Source: Martinezella rhizogenes
Lineage (GTDB): Bacteria; Pseudomonadota; Alphaproteobacteria; Rhizobiales; Rhizobiaceae
Direction: 5' to 3'
Length of the DNA stretch: 64,000 nucleotides
Assembly (NCBI RefSeq): GCF_000799715.1
Contig: NZ_JUHG01000011.1
Location: 930,001-994,000 of the forward strand
A model generated the notes under the pieces. The model saw nothing but the letters and a program-made list of their open reading frames with translations. It had not been told where the DNA came from and did no database searches. Both the position numbers and the translations under genes were made by a program. Numbering within the stretch: position 1 is the stretch's first letter; each line of letters starts with the position of its first letter. Below, piece after piece: positions 18,720 through 27,309 of this stretch.

Positions 18720-19871
18720 ATGGCCCTGCATTTTGAACGCAGCGAATTCGACGCTCGCCTGGCCCGTCTCCTGGCGAAGATGCAGGAGGAGAAGCTCGAC
18801 GCCATGCTGCTTTTCGCGCAGGAGAGCATGTTCTGGCTGACGGGCTACGATACCTTCGGTTACTGCTTCTTCCAGACGCTGGCGGTCAAGTCGGATGGCA
18901 CGATGGTGCTTTTGACCCGCTCGGCCGATCTTCGCCAGGCCCAGCTCACATCCGTCATCTCCGATATTCGCATCTGGGTCGATCGGGTCAACGCCGATCC
19001 GACGCTCGACCTCAAGGAATTGCTGGTGGAGCTCGATCTTCTCGGCACCCGCATCGGCGTCGAATATGATACGCACGGCATGACTGGCCGCGTCGCCCGC
19101 CTGCTCGACAACCAGATCGCCACGTTCGGCCAGATCGTCGACGCCTCCTATCTCGTCGGGCGCCTGCGCCTTATCAAAAGTCCGACGGAAGTTGCCTATG
19201 TCGAGCGCGCTGCCGCCCTTGCCGACGATGCGCTGGACGCGGCACTCGCGCTGATCAAGCCTGGCGCCGACGAAGCCGACATTCTGGCTGCCATGCAGGG
19301 CACGATCTTCTCCGGCGGCGGCGATTACCCCGCCAATGAATTCATCATCGGCTCCGGTCCGGAGGCCCTGCTCTGCCGCTACAAAGCCGGCCGCCGCAAG
19401 CTCGACGTCAACGACCAGCTCACCCTCGAATGGGCCGGCACCTACGCCCATTACCATGCCGCCATGATGCGCACGGTTGTCATCGGCGACCCCAGCCATC
19501 GCCACCGCGAACTCTTCAGCGCTTGCCTTGAAACCATCCAGGCGATCGAAACCGTGCTAAAACCTGGCCACACCTTCGGCGACGTCTTCGACATGCATGC
19601 CAAGATCATGGACGAGCGCGGCCTTGCCCGCCACCGGCTGAATGCCTGTGGTTATTCGCTCGGCGCCCGCTTCTCCCCCTCCTGGATGGAGCATGAGATG
19701 TTCGTTGCCGGCAATCCGCAGGAGATCGAAGAGAGCATGTCGCTCTTCGTACACATGATCATCATGGATTCCGACACCGGCACCGCAATGACGCTCGGCC
19801 AGACCTATCTGACGACATCTCAGGCTCCGCGAGCTTTGTCGCGCCATCAGCTCGAATTTCTTAACCGTTAG
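18720..19871 (+). CDS. M24-fold (pita-bread) hydrolase lacking metal ligands
   Basis: The start at 18720, one base after pgeF, gives 383 residues. The N-terminal creatinase/prolidase domain (about 10-145) and the C-terminal pita-bread domain (about 160-375) are both present. However, the metal ligands of M24 aminopeptidases are replaced: the first Asp is Glu237 in LEWAGTYAHYHAAMMRT, the second is Ala248, the histidine of GHGIG is Tyr312 in CGYSLG, and the first Glu aligns with His345. Ectoine hydrolase and creatinase branches also depart from the metal site and work on other amide or C-N bonds, so Xaa-Pro peptidase activity is doubtful. The substrate is unknown. Confidence 0.8.
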   Translation: MALHFERSEFDARLARLLAKMQEEKLDAMLLFAQESMFWLTGYDTFGYCFFQTLAVKSDGTMVLLTRSADLRQAQLTSVISDIRIWVDRVNADPTLDLKELLVELDLLGTRIGVEYDTHGMTGRVARLLDNQIATFGQIVDASYLVGRLRLIKSPTEVAYVERAAALADDALDAALALIKPGADEADILAAMQGTIFSGGGDYPANEFIIGSGPEALLCRYKAGRRKLDVNDQLTLEWAGTYAHYHAAMMRTVVIGDPSHRHRELFSACLETIQAIETVLKPGHTFGDVFDMHAKIMDERGLARHRLNACGYSLGARFSPSWMEHEMFVAGNPQEIEESMSLFVHMIIMDSDTGTAMTLGQTYLTTSQAPRALSRHQLEFLNR

Positions 19872-19926
19872 CAGCGTAGAATAGCGATCCTGAACGGGGT
19901 GACCCTCGAAGGAAAGGATCGCGCAT

Positions 19927-20808
19927 ATGAGACAGGTCAGGACAACGTTGATTCCCGTTGGCTTCTGCCTTGCGCTCGCCGCCTGCAACACGACAGACGC
20001 CTTGACGCCGCCCGGAACCATCGGCGATGCCGGCTCCAGCCCCGTCACGCAACGCGATGTCGAACGCATGGCCTCCGCGCCGAAGCGCCAGCAAACGTAT
20101 CAGACCGCGCAGGACAGCTACAGCTACCAACGACAGGGCTATCAGCAGCAGGGTTACCAACCGCAAAGCCCTAGTGGAGGCTCACTGGACGATCAGGCGG
20201 CAGCGCTGAGAAGCGGCGGCGGCAACCCTTACGCCTCCCGCCCTCTCGACGGCTCCCAGACCGCATCCATTCCGCCAGGCAGTGCTCCGATCTCGGAATC
20301 CGATGAGCAGCGCGAAGCCGATCGCCGCCTCGCGGATGACCAGCAGCCACAGCAACAGGCGGCCCAGGATCAGCAAGACGATCAACAGCCGCCCGTGCAA
20401 CAGCAACAGCAAGCCTCCATCGCCCCCGCGGCGACAACCGGTGGAAACAGCGTTCGCTTCCTGCCGATCATCGGTGCGCCGGTGGAGGCCGTCACCCCGC
20501 TTTCACGCCAGCTCGGCGCGGAGGCGCGTTCGCTTGGCCTTGCGATCAAGAGCTCGAGCGATTCGAGCGCCAGCTACATCCTGAAAGGCTATCTTTCCGC
20601 CTTCCAGGATGGACCGCAGATTTCCGTCACCTATGTCTGGGATGTCCTCGACAATAGCGGTGCCCGCCTGCACCGAATCCAGGGGGCGGAAAGCGCACCG
20701 CTGAAGCGCGGCGATCCGTGGACCGCCGTTCCGCCTGCCGTCATGCAGAAAATCGCCACCAAAACCATGTCGGAATTCAATTCCTGGCGTGACTCTCGCG
20801 GTGGATAG
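19927..20808 (+). CDS. Lipoprotein with Gln-rich linker, unknown function
   Basis: This 293-residue protein has a lipoprotein signal with lipobox LAAC (Cys20) and Asn at +2. An extended low-complexity region follows (about 85-170) very rich in Gln, Ser, Pro and Tyr, with runs of Gln. The C-terminal domain (about 175-290) is folded: VRFLPIIGAPVEAVTPLSRQLGAEARSLGL, ASYILKGYLSAFQDGPQISVTYVWDVLDNSGARLHRIQG, then a helix. This tail looks like a small envelope-stress or lipoprotein assembly domain, but I cannot name it. The RBS AAGGA lies 10-15 bases upstream. It lies about 105 bases before prs. Confidence 0.8.
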   Translation: MRQVRTTLIPVGFCLALAACNTTDALTPPGTIGDAGSSPVTQRDVERMASAPKRQQTYQTAQDSYSYQRQGYQQQGYQPQSPSGGSLDDQAAALRSGGGNPYASRPLDGSQTASIPPGSAPISESDEQREADRRLADDQQPQQQAAQDQQDDQQPPVQQQQQASIAPAATTGGNSVRFLPIIGAPVEAVTPLSRQLGAEARSLGLAIKSSSDSSASYILKGYLSAFQDGPQISVTYVWDVLDNSGARLHRIQGAESAPLKRGDPWTAVPPAVMQKIATKTMSEFNSWRDSRGG

Positions 20809-20913
20809 CCACAGGCTTTTCAGAAATATGAAAGCTATCATGCCTCACCCCCTTGCATTCGGGAGCAAGGCGGTTAAAAGCGCGGCTATCAGGTTGGTAA
20901 CAGGCGGGCCAAA

Positions 20914-21846
20914 ATGAAGATTTTCGCAGGCAACTCGAACAGGCAACTCGCCGAAGCGATCTGCAACTATCTCAATCTTCCTTTGGGTAAGGCAAGTGTC
21001 CGGCGTTTCGCGGACCAGGAAATCTTTGTTGAGATCCAGGAAAACGTGCGCGGCGAGGACGTGTTTGTCGTTCAGCCGACATCGTTTCCGGCCAATGACC
21101 ACCTCATGGAATTGTTGATCATGGTTGACGCAATGCGGCGCTCCTCGGCGCGGCGCATCACGGCTGTCATTCCTTATTTCGGCTATGCTCGTCAGGACCG
21201 TAAGGCCGGCCCGCGCACGCCGATCTCGGCAAAGCTCGTGGCGAACCTCATCACCGAGGCCGGAGCCGATCGCGTACTGACGCTTGATCTGCACGCAGGC
21301 CAGATCCAGGGGTTTTTCGATATCCCGACGGATAATCTTTACGCCCTGCCGATCCTGACGCGCGATATCGTCGCCAATTACGATATCGGCAATGTCATGG
21401 TGGTTTCGCCCGACGTCGGCGGCGTCGTGCGTGCTCGCGCGCTTGCCAAACGTCTCGACTGTCTGCTGGCGATCGTGGACAAGCGCCGTGATCGCCCGGG
21501 TGAATCCGAAGTCATGAACATTATCGGCGACGTGGAAGGAAAAGACTGCCTGCTGATCGACGACATCGTCGATTCCGGCGGCACACTCTGCAACGCCGCC
21601 GAGGCGCTCCTGAAGAATGGCGCGACCAGCGTCACGGCCTATATCACCCACGGCGTTCTGTCCGGTGGCGCCGTGACCCGTATCGCCAATTCGAAGCTGA
21701 AGGAACTGGTGATCACCGATTCCATTCAGCCGACGACAGCGGTGCTATCCGCGCCCAACATTCGCGTCATCAGCACCGCCAGCCTCATCGGCGAAGCCAT
21801 CAACCGCACCAGCCAGGAAGAATCGGTTTCCAGCCTGTTCGACTGA
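20914..21846 (+). CDS. prs: Ribose-phosphate pyrophosphokinase
   Basis: This 310-residue enzyme makes PRPP from ribose 5-phosphate and ATP for nucleotide, histidine and tryptophan synthesis. The family blocks are all present: the N-terminal [14 protein letters not shown], the flexible-loop region [17 protein letters not shown], the ribose-phosphate/cation loop [18 protein letters not shown] (about 128-145), and the PRPP loop [17 protein letters not shown] (about 213-229). The length is typical of class I, phosphate-activated enzymes. Cytoplasmic, probably hexameric. Confidence 0.96.
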   Translation: MKIFAGNSNRQLAEAICNYLNLPLGKASVRRFADQEIFVEIQENVRGEDVFVVQPTSFPANDHLMELLIMVDAMRRSSARRITAVIPYFGYARQDRKAGPRTPISAKLVANLITEAGADRVLTLDLHAGQIQGFFDIPTDNLYALPILTRDIVANYDIGNVMVVSPDVGGVVRARALAKRLDCLLAIVDKRRDRPGESEVMNIIGDVEGKDCLLIDDIVDSGGTLCNAAEALLKNGATSVTAYITHGVLSGGAVTRIANSKLKELVITDSIQPTTAVLSAPNIRVISTASLIGEAINRTSQEESVSSLFD

Positions 21847-21864
21847 AAACCGGCCATCCCTTCC

Positions 21865-23100
21865 TTATGCCGGTGTCACACCGGCCGGACGTCTTTGCCG
21901 CCAGACCAGCAGTCCTATTCCGATCAGCCCGGCGACGAAAACTGCGGCGCCCGATCCCATGATCGACGGCCCGATGCCGAACCAGGCAAAAAGCGTCGGC
22001 GACATGAGATAGGCCAGGAAAAGGCCGAGGAAGATCGCGCACATCATCAAGCGATAGACCTGCGCCAGACGGTGCGGCTCGCTCCTCGTCTGCATCAGAT
22101 GCAGCATGGCGAGATTTTCGAAGGGGCCGTTGATCGAGGCAAAGCATGCAACGGCCATCAACCAGAGACGGTCATGCATCAGCGGCAGCAGGAAAACGCC
22201 GGTGCCGAAAATCAGTTTTGCCACGATGATCCAGACCACCGGCCGCCGTGGTTTCATGTTGCTGAGGATGAGGTTGGTCGTCACGTTGCCGATGCCATAG
22301 GCCGTCATCATCAGGCTGTAATCCGTCAACGGATCGGTGCTGGTTTCGCGCAGATGCAGGATCATGCCGAGAAGAATGCCCATGGCCCAGGCAATATTCC
22401 CCATCAGGTTGGTGAACAGGCCATAAAGTATGGCGGCGTGACCCCGCGCTGCCCTCCATCCGCCCAGCACGCCGTCGATCACCGCGGCCGCGCCTGAGAA
22501 ATCGCGACGGCGAGGCGCGGGCGGCAATTTGGCGACAGCCAGCCAGACCGCCAGGGCCGATAGCAGCAATGTCGCCGCCGTCACAGCGAAGAACTGCGAC
22601 TTCGGCAGGAAACCGTTGACCAGCGCAATCAAGCTCGGCCCGAGAATGCGGGCCATGCGCCTCGTGGCGTCGAACAATCCGTTGGTCGCATGCCGGATGT
22701 CGGGCTCGACAGCAATCGTCGGCAAGGTCGCCTGCAACGACGGATCGAACGCCGCCGTCAACAGGGCGATGCATCCGGCAAGCACTATCAGCAATGGCAG
22801 GCTCATGACATGCATCAAGCCGGCGACAGACAGCACCAGCAACAACAACGCGCGCAGCACATCGGACGAAATCATCGTCGTGCTATGCCGCCAGCGATCC
22901 GTCAGGATGCCGCCGAAGAGACTGCCGAACAGAAGCATACCCGACTGCAACGCGGACACGTAGCCCGCGTTGCTGCCAATGAAATCCGCCGCGATCCAGA
23001 CGACGGCGACCATGTAGAATTCGGATCCGGTCGCCGCCAGCACCTGGCCGGCCCATAGGAGAGAAATCGAGCGCTGGGCCAGCGGCCTTAGGACAAACAT
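21865..23100 (-). CDS. MFS transporter
   Basis: This 411-residue protein has about twelve hydrophobic helices and the MFS motif between helices 2 and 3 (GSLFGGILTDRWRHS). It resembles the MFS_3/enterobactin-exporter-like group (ISLLWAGQVLAATGSEFYMVAVVWIA at the start). An efflux role is likely, but the substrate is unknown. It is the last of three genes in the same direction, 25 bases after the secreted paralogue, so it may belong to the same transcript. The ribosome binding site is weak. Confidence 0.85.
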   Translation of the reverse strand: MFVLRPLAQRSISLLWAGQVLAATGSEFYMVAVVWIAADFIGSNAGYVSALQSGMLLFGSLFGGILTDRWRHSTTMISSDVLRALLLLVLSVAGLMHVMSLPLLIVLAGCIALLTAAFDPSLQATLPTIAVEPDIRHATNGLFDATRRMARILGPSLIALVNGFLPKSQFFAVTAATLLLSALAVWLAVAKLPPAPRRRDFSGAAAVIDGVLGGWRAARGHAAILYGLFTNLMGNIAWAMGILLGMILHLRETSTDPLTDYSLMMTAYGIGNVTTNLILSNMKPRRPVVWIIVAKLIFGTGVFLLPLMHDRLWLMAVACFASINGPFENLAMLHLMQTRSEPHRLAQVYRLMMCAIFLGLFLAYLMSPTLFAWFGIGPSIMGSGAAVFVAGLIGIGLLVWRQRRPAGVTPA

Positions 23101-23125
23101 CTTCGCATTCTGAAACTTGAGCGGC

Positions 23126-24586
23126 TTACTTGATGACCTGGCCGTTGATCATCACGGTCTTGTCGTCGGCGATGCTGACCTCCCAACGCGAACGTCCGTC
23201 GGGATCGGTCTTGGCAAAACCCTTGGCCATCATCAGGCCGAAGGAAAACTGGTTGAGATCCTGCTGCGTCTTAGCGGCTTCCTGAACAGCGGCGATCGTC
23301 TTGTCGAGATCGCGGGCAAGCACCGTCATGTTCATGGTGACACGGTTGGTGTCATCAAGCGCGCCGTGCATGCTGCCGGAAGTCTCTACATCGTAGAGCC
23401 CCGAAATCGCACTGATCTTCGGAAAATTGACCGTCATGGTTCCATCAGGAAACATGGCTTGCCGCAACTGGTTATCCACGGCGTCCTGGCCGGCCGGATG
23501 GTTAAAATCGGTCTGCTGCAGAACCTCCGCGAGAGCGGTGAAATTCAGGTTCGGCAGCTGCACCTGCATTTCGGCAGCGTTGGGAATGAACGCGACATAA
23601 TCTTCGGGCACCAGACCGGATGCCAGGGTAAGCTTTTCGGCGCGCAGACCGAAATCGGCATTCATCGCATTGCTTGGTCCCGCCACTTTGAAGGAATAGT
23701 CCATCTGCCGCAGACCGCCATCGCCCAAGGGGGTCGTCACGGAAACATCCTTGAGGGCGACCGTCTCGCCGAACGAACCGACGATCGGCATCATCTTCTG
23801 CAGCAACGCCTTGAGCGCCGTGCTCTCGTCCTCGGACAGGGTCTTTGCTTCCTTGTGCTCGGAGAAGAAGCGAAACAGTTCATTCAACGCCTTCACCGGC
23901 AGCTTGGTCGCCGATGCGTTGAAATCGATCGCGCCGACCTTGATCTCGGCAAGCGTCATGGTGTCGGAGGAAATCTTGTTGTTGAAGGATTGCAGGCTAC
24001 CGTCCATCTTGAGGTCAAGCCTGTCCGGCTCGCCGCTGTCGGACGATGACAGCGTGTAAGCGATGCTGTCGGCCGTGGCATCGTTCTTTTGTACCGCTTT
24101 GTCTTTATCGATGGTCTTCGTGGCGAAGGTGATGCCGCTGCCCTTCATGTCCATCGAGCGGACATAGTAGAGCGCAGGATCGAAGACGCCCTTAAAGCTG
24201 GAAGATGCAAGCGCATAGCGGAGCTCGACACTTGGGGTTTTACCGGACTTTGAGCGCGCGGTGACGTCGATCGCATTGTTGCCCTCGATGTTCCAAAGGC
24301 CGTTATCCTGCGGCATCGCAAGCGCCGTCAGCGGCTTGAGCCCTGTAATGGCAAAACCAGTGACGTTCAGCTTATCGAGGAGTTTCTTCAGGTCGTAGGT
24401 CACTTCATAGCGACCGTTCACCGGCTTGACAGCGATGATTCCACTCTTCGCCATGTCTTTCGGCATGAAATACGTAAGGTTCCCAAGTAGATCCTTGGCA
24501 CCCTGCTCATTGACTTCAGCCGCCTGCGACGCGCCAGCCAGACCCACGGCGAAAACCGCCGCCGCGGTTACTGCTTTGAAACGCAT
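23126..24586 (-). CDS. Secreted protein, tandem paralogue B (unknown family)
   Basis: This 486-residue protein has a signal peptide (residues 1-22, cut after SQA) and no other membrane segment, so it should be periplasmic. It is a full-length paralogue of the gene just upstream at 24691-26151, with exactly the same length. Shared landmarks are AVFAVGLAGASQAAEVNEQGAKDL, the VTGFAITGLKPL segment, NFGLRAEKLT, FPKISAISGLYDVE, LARDLDKTIAAVQEAAKT, MAAKGFAKT-DPDGRSRW-like, and a TVMINGQV ending. Similar proteins are annotated as hypothetical or DUF2125-like; I am not sure of that link. Function is unknown. Confidence 0.8.
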   Translation of the reverse strand: MRFKAVTAAAVFAVGLAGASQAAEVNEQGAKDLLGNLTYFMPKDMAKSGIIAVKPVNGRYEVTYDLKKLLDKLNVTGFAITGLKPLTALAMPQDNGLWNIEGNNAIDVTARSKSGKTPSVELRYALASSSFKGVFDPALYYVRSMDMKGSGITFATKTIDKDKAVQKNDATADSIAYTLSSSDSGEPDRLDLKMDGSLQSFNNKISSDTMTLAEIKVGAIDFNASATKLPVKALNELFRFFSEHKEAKTLSEDESTALKALLQKMMPIVGSFGETVALKDVSVTTPLGDGGLRQMDYSFKVAGPSNAMNADFGLRAEKLTLASGLVPEDYVAFIPNAAEMQVQLPNLNFTALAEVLQQTDFNHPAGQDAVDNQLRQAMFPDGTMTVNFPKISAISGLYDVETSGSMHGALDDTNRVTMNMTVLARDLDKTIAAVQEAAKTQQDLNQFSFGLMMAKGFAKTDPDGRSRWEVSIADDKTVMINGQVIK

Positions 24587-24690
24587 GTTTCATTCCCCCA
24601 AATACCTAAAAAACAGTTGGAAACCGAAGAACCCTGAAGTGAGTTCCCGATCAGATCGAAGACGCCGAAACGAGCGTCGGGTACAAACTC

Positions 24691-26151
24691 TTAAGGACTT
24701 TTGAGGCCCTTAGGCCCTTTCAAAACCTGTCCATTCACCGTGACGGTGCGGTTTTCATCCATCATGACATCCCAGCGCAGGCGGCCATCCGGAGCGGTCT
24801 TGGCAAAGCCCTTGGCTGCCATCAGGCTGAAGGAAACCTTGTTCAGTTGCGGGTCCGTCTTGGCAGCGTCCTGAACGGCGGTGATCGTCTTGTCGAAATC
24901 GCGAGCCAGGATCGTTGCCTGCAGAGAATAGCCGGCATGGGATTGGGTGGTCCTCTTCAACGCGCCGGAAACCTCGACATCGTAAACGCCGGAAATCGCG
25001 CTGATTTTCGGAAATTCGAGAGTCGCATGGCCGCCTGGGAACGCTATACGCTTCAGTGCCTCGCCAGAAACCGGCGTGGCACGCGTCGCTACATTCTTCA
25101 GCGCCGCATCGACAAGGCCGTCGAAATTGATATCGGGCATGCCGATCTGCACATCGAGCGTTTCCGGCAGGAAGGCGGCATAGGCCGACGGAATGAGGCC
25201 AGGGTCAGGCGTGAAATGCTCCGCTCGCAGGCCGAAATTGACGTTGGAGGTTTTGGTGAGGCCATCCATCTTGAAGCTGTAGTCGACTGTCTTGACGCCG
25301 ACCTTTCCCTTTGCGGTCGTCACCAGCAGATTGTTCAGCGTCACCGTTTCATCCAGCGAGCCGAAGCCCGGCAAGGTGCGCCGCACCAGTTCTGCGAATT
25401 TCTCGCTGCCACTATCGGACAGCTGCTTGGCCTTGACGTGCTGGATGAAGAAATGGACGAGTTCACGCAACTCCTTCGCCGGCAGGCTCGTCGCCGCCGC
25501 CTTGATATCGATGCTGTCGGCGCTGAGATTGACGGACGAAGCCCCAGGCCCGGTCACTGTTTCATTGAAGCGCTGCAACGTGCCCTGCGATTGCAGATCC
25601 ACCTTGCCGGCCTCGGCGCCGTCGGTCACCGAACTGGAGAACGATGCACTATCGATGGTGGCATCCATCGCATGCCCGGTGTTTCTGCCACTGCCGACGC
25701 TGGAGAACTTGATGCCATTGCTCTTCGTCTCCAGCGACCGCATCACCTCGAGCGCCGGATCGAAAATGCCATCAATCGCGTTGGAGGCAACCGAATAGGT
25801 GATGTCCGATGCCGGCGAATGGACCGAAACATCGAGGCTATTATCACCCTTCAGGTGCCATTTGCCTTCCGCAAGTGGCTGCGCGAACAGCAACAGCGGC
25901 TTGAAACCGGTAACCGACAACGCGCTGGAATTGATCTTGTCGAAGAATTTCGCGAGGTCGTAGGTGATCTGATATTGATCTCCGGCGGGCGTCACGGTGA
26001 CGAAGCCGCTACGGGCAAGATCGCGCGAGAGGGAATGCGTCAGGATGGTGCGCAATTCCTTGGCGCCCTGCTCGTTGACGTCGGCCGCCTGCGACGCGCC
26101 AGCAAGACCGATGGAAAAAACCGCCGCGGCGGCAATAGCCTTGGAGCGCAT
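24691..26151 (-). CDS. Secreted protein, tandem paralogue A (unknown family)
   Basis: The start at 26151 has AAGGAGAGG about 6 bases upstream; the frame upstream of it is not supported. The product has 486 residues with a signal peptide (1-22, cut after SQA). Its whole layout mirrors the downstream paralogue: VNEQGAKELRTILTHSLSRDLARSGF at the N-terminus, NFGLRAEHFTPDPGLIPSAYAAFLPE and FPKISAISGVYDVEVSGAL in the middle, then LARDFDKTITAVQDAAKTDP and MAAKGFAKTAPDGRLRWDV, ending with TVTVNGQVLKG plus a short Lys/Pro tail. The repeated beta-rich pattern suggests an AsmA- or YdgA-like lipid-handling fold, but this is inference. The two copies are clearly diverged. Confidence 0.8.
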   Translation of the reverse strand: MRSKAIAAAAVFSIGLAGASQAADVNEQGAKELRTILTHSLSRDLARSGFVTVTPAGDQYQITYDLAKFFDKINSSALSVTGFKPLLLFAQPLAEGKWHLKGDNSLDVSVHSPASDITYSVASNAIDGIFDPALEVMRSLETKSNGIKFSSVGSGRNTGHAMDATIDSASFSSSVTDGAEAGKVDLQSQGTLQRFNETVTGPGASSVNLSADSIDIKAAATSLPAKELRELVHFFIQHVKAKQLSDSGSEKFAELVRRTLPGFGSLDETVTLNNLLVTTAKGKVGVKTVDYSFKMDGLTKTSNVNFGLRAEHFTPDPGLIPSAYAAFLPETLDVQIGMPDINFDGLVDAALKNVATRATPVSGEALKRIAFPGGHATLEFPKISAISGVYDVEVSGALKRTTQSHAGYSLQATILARDFDKTITAVQDAAKTDPQLNKVSFSLMAAKGFAKTAPDGRLRWDVMMDENRTVTVNGQVLKGPKGLKSP

Positions 26152-26297
26152 ACCCGACCTCTCCTTTTGACCCTGATCGATTGAAATCGACTGTTGAAGA
26201 GGCCAAGGGTATATGTCAAGGCATTGATAGAAATAGCATCGCCGGCTCTTTATCTTGAGTTGCAATGTCGTCACAGGTGCGCTTCCTACGGAGATAC

Positions 26298-26326
26298 TTG
26301 CACCTTGGGCCCGTTTGTACTATACG
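26298..26326 (+). promoter_or_regulatory. Sigma-70-type promoter for rplY
   Basis: TTGCAC (26298-26303) and TATACG (26321-26326) are separated by exactly 17 bases. This fits the alphaproteobacterial housekeeping promoter and lies 128 bases before rplY. The rest of the gap (26152-26453) holds no gene. Confidence 0.6.
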
Positions 26327-26453
26327 CCACGCGTCCGCGTAGACACCCTTGGAGGCAACGCGGATGAGGCAGGGCTCGCCCTCCTCCAGTTCAATCGGTC
26401 CCCGCATGCCGGCGACCGGATGAACTCTCCAAATAACCTCGAAAGGAATAGCT

Positions 26454-27065
26454 ATGAGCCACGAAAGCTACGAGCTCAAGGCCGAGGCGCGCGAACGGGT
26501 TGGTAAGGGGTCCGCCCGTGAACTTCGCCGCAATGGTTTGATTCCCGCTGTCATCTATGGTGACAAGCAGGCCCCCATCTCGATCACTCTCAACACCAAT
26601 GAAGTGACGAAGCGTATTCATGCCGGTGGTTTCCTCACCACGATCGCGACGATCGACGTCGGCGGCACGAAGATCAAGGTTCTGCCGAAGGACTACCAGC
26701 TCGATCCGGTCCGTGACTTCACGCTCCATATCGACTTTCTGCGCGTCTCCGGCAACAGCCAGGTGACCGTTGAAATCCCGGTTCACTTCGTCAACCAGGA
26801 AAAGTCCCCGGGCCTCAAGGCTGGCGGCGTGCTGAACATCGTTCGCCACGAAGTCGAAGTCCATTGCCCGGCTGATGCGATCCCGGAATTCTTCACGGTT
26901 GACCTGTCGGGTCTCAAGGCCGGCGACAGCATCCACATCTCGCACGTAACCCTGCCGAAGGGCGTGTCTCCGGTCATCGCTGACCGCGACTTCACGATCG
27001 CAACGATCGTCGCTCCGGCTGCCGGTCTTACGGAAGAAGAAGGCAGCGAAGAAGCCAGCGCCTAA
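26454..27065 (+). CDS. rplY: 50S ribosomal protein L25/Ctc
   Basis: This 203-residue protein is of the long, Ctc type. The N-terminal 5S rRNA-binding L25 domain (about 1-92: [30 protein letters not shown]) is joined to the C-terminal TL5 beta domain (about 98-190, with [32 protein letters not shown] and LPKGVSPV), ending in an acidic tail (EEEGSEEA). AAAGGAA precedes the start. It belongs to the ribosome central protuberance and is followed by a strong terminator, so pth further downstream has its own promoter here. Confidence 0.95.
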   Translation: MSHESYELKAEARERVGKGSARELRRNGLIPAVIYGDKQAPISITLNTNEVTKRIHAGGFLTTIATIDVGGTKIKVLPKDYQLDPVRDFTLHIDFLRVSGNSQVTVEIPVHFVNQEKSPGLKAGGVLNIVRHEVEVHCPADAIPEFFTVDLSGLKAGDSIHISHVTLPKGVSPVIADRDFTIATIVAPAAGLTEEEGSEEASA

Positions 27066-27092
27066 TCAGCGTCTTCATCGCTACACATTAAG

Positions 27093-27126
27093 ACCCGCCT
27101 CCCCTCTGGGGATGGCGGGTTTTTTA
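27093..27126 (+). terminator. Rho-independent terminator after rplY
   Basis: The stem ACCCGCC-TCCCC pairs with GGGGA-GGCGGGT, with one bulged base and a 3-base loop, and is followed by T6. Confidence 0.9.
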
Positions 27127-27309
27127 TGTGTAAATTCTAATAAAAGTCGCAGAAAATCTTGCGAACTACAGAATCAATACTTGGTTTAAATCCATTAACC
27201 CCACGGTTTCAGCAACATTTAACACATTCGTGAAATTTTACGCCAAACAGTTGTAGAGAACGGCCCGCCCCAAGATCAGCCGGTCTACGACCGGGGAGCA
27301 AGCGGAACT

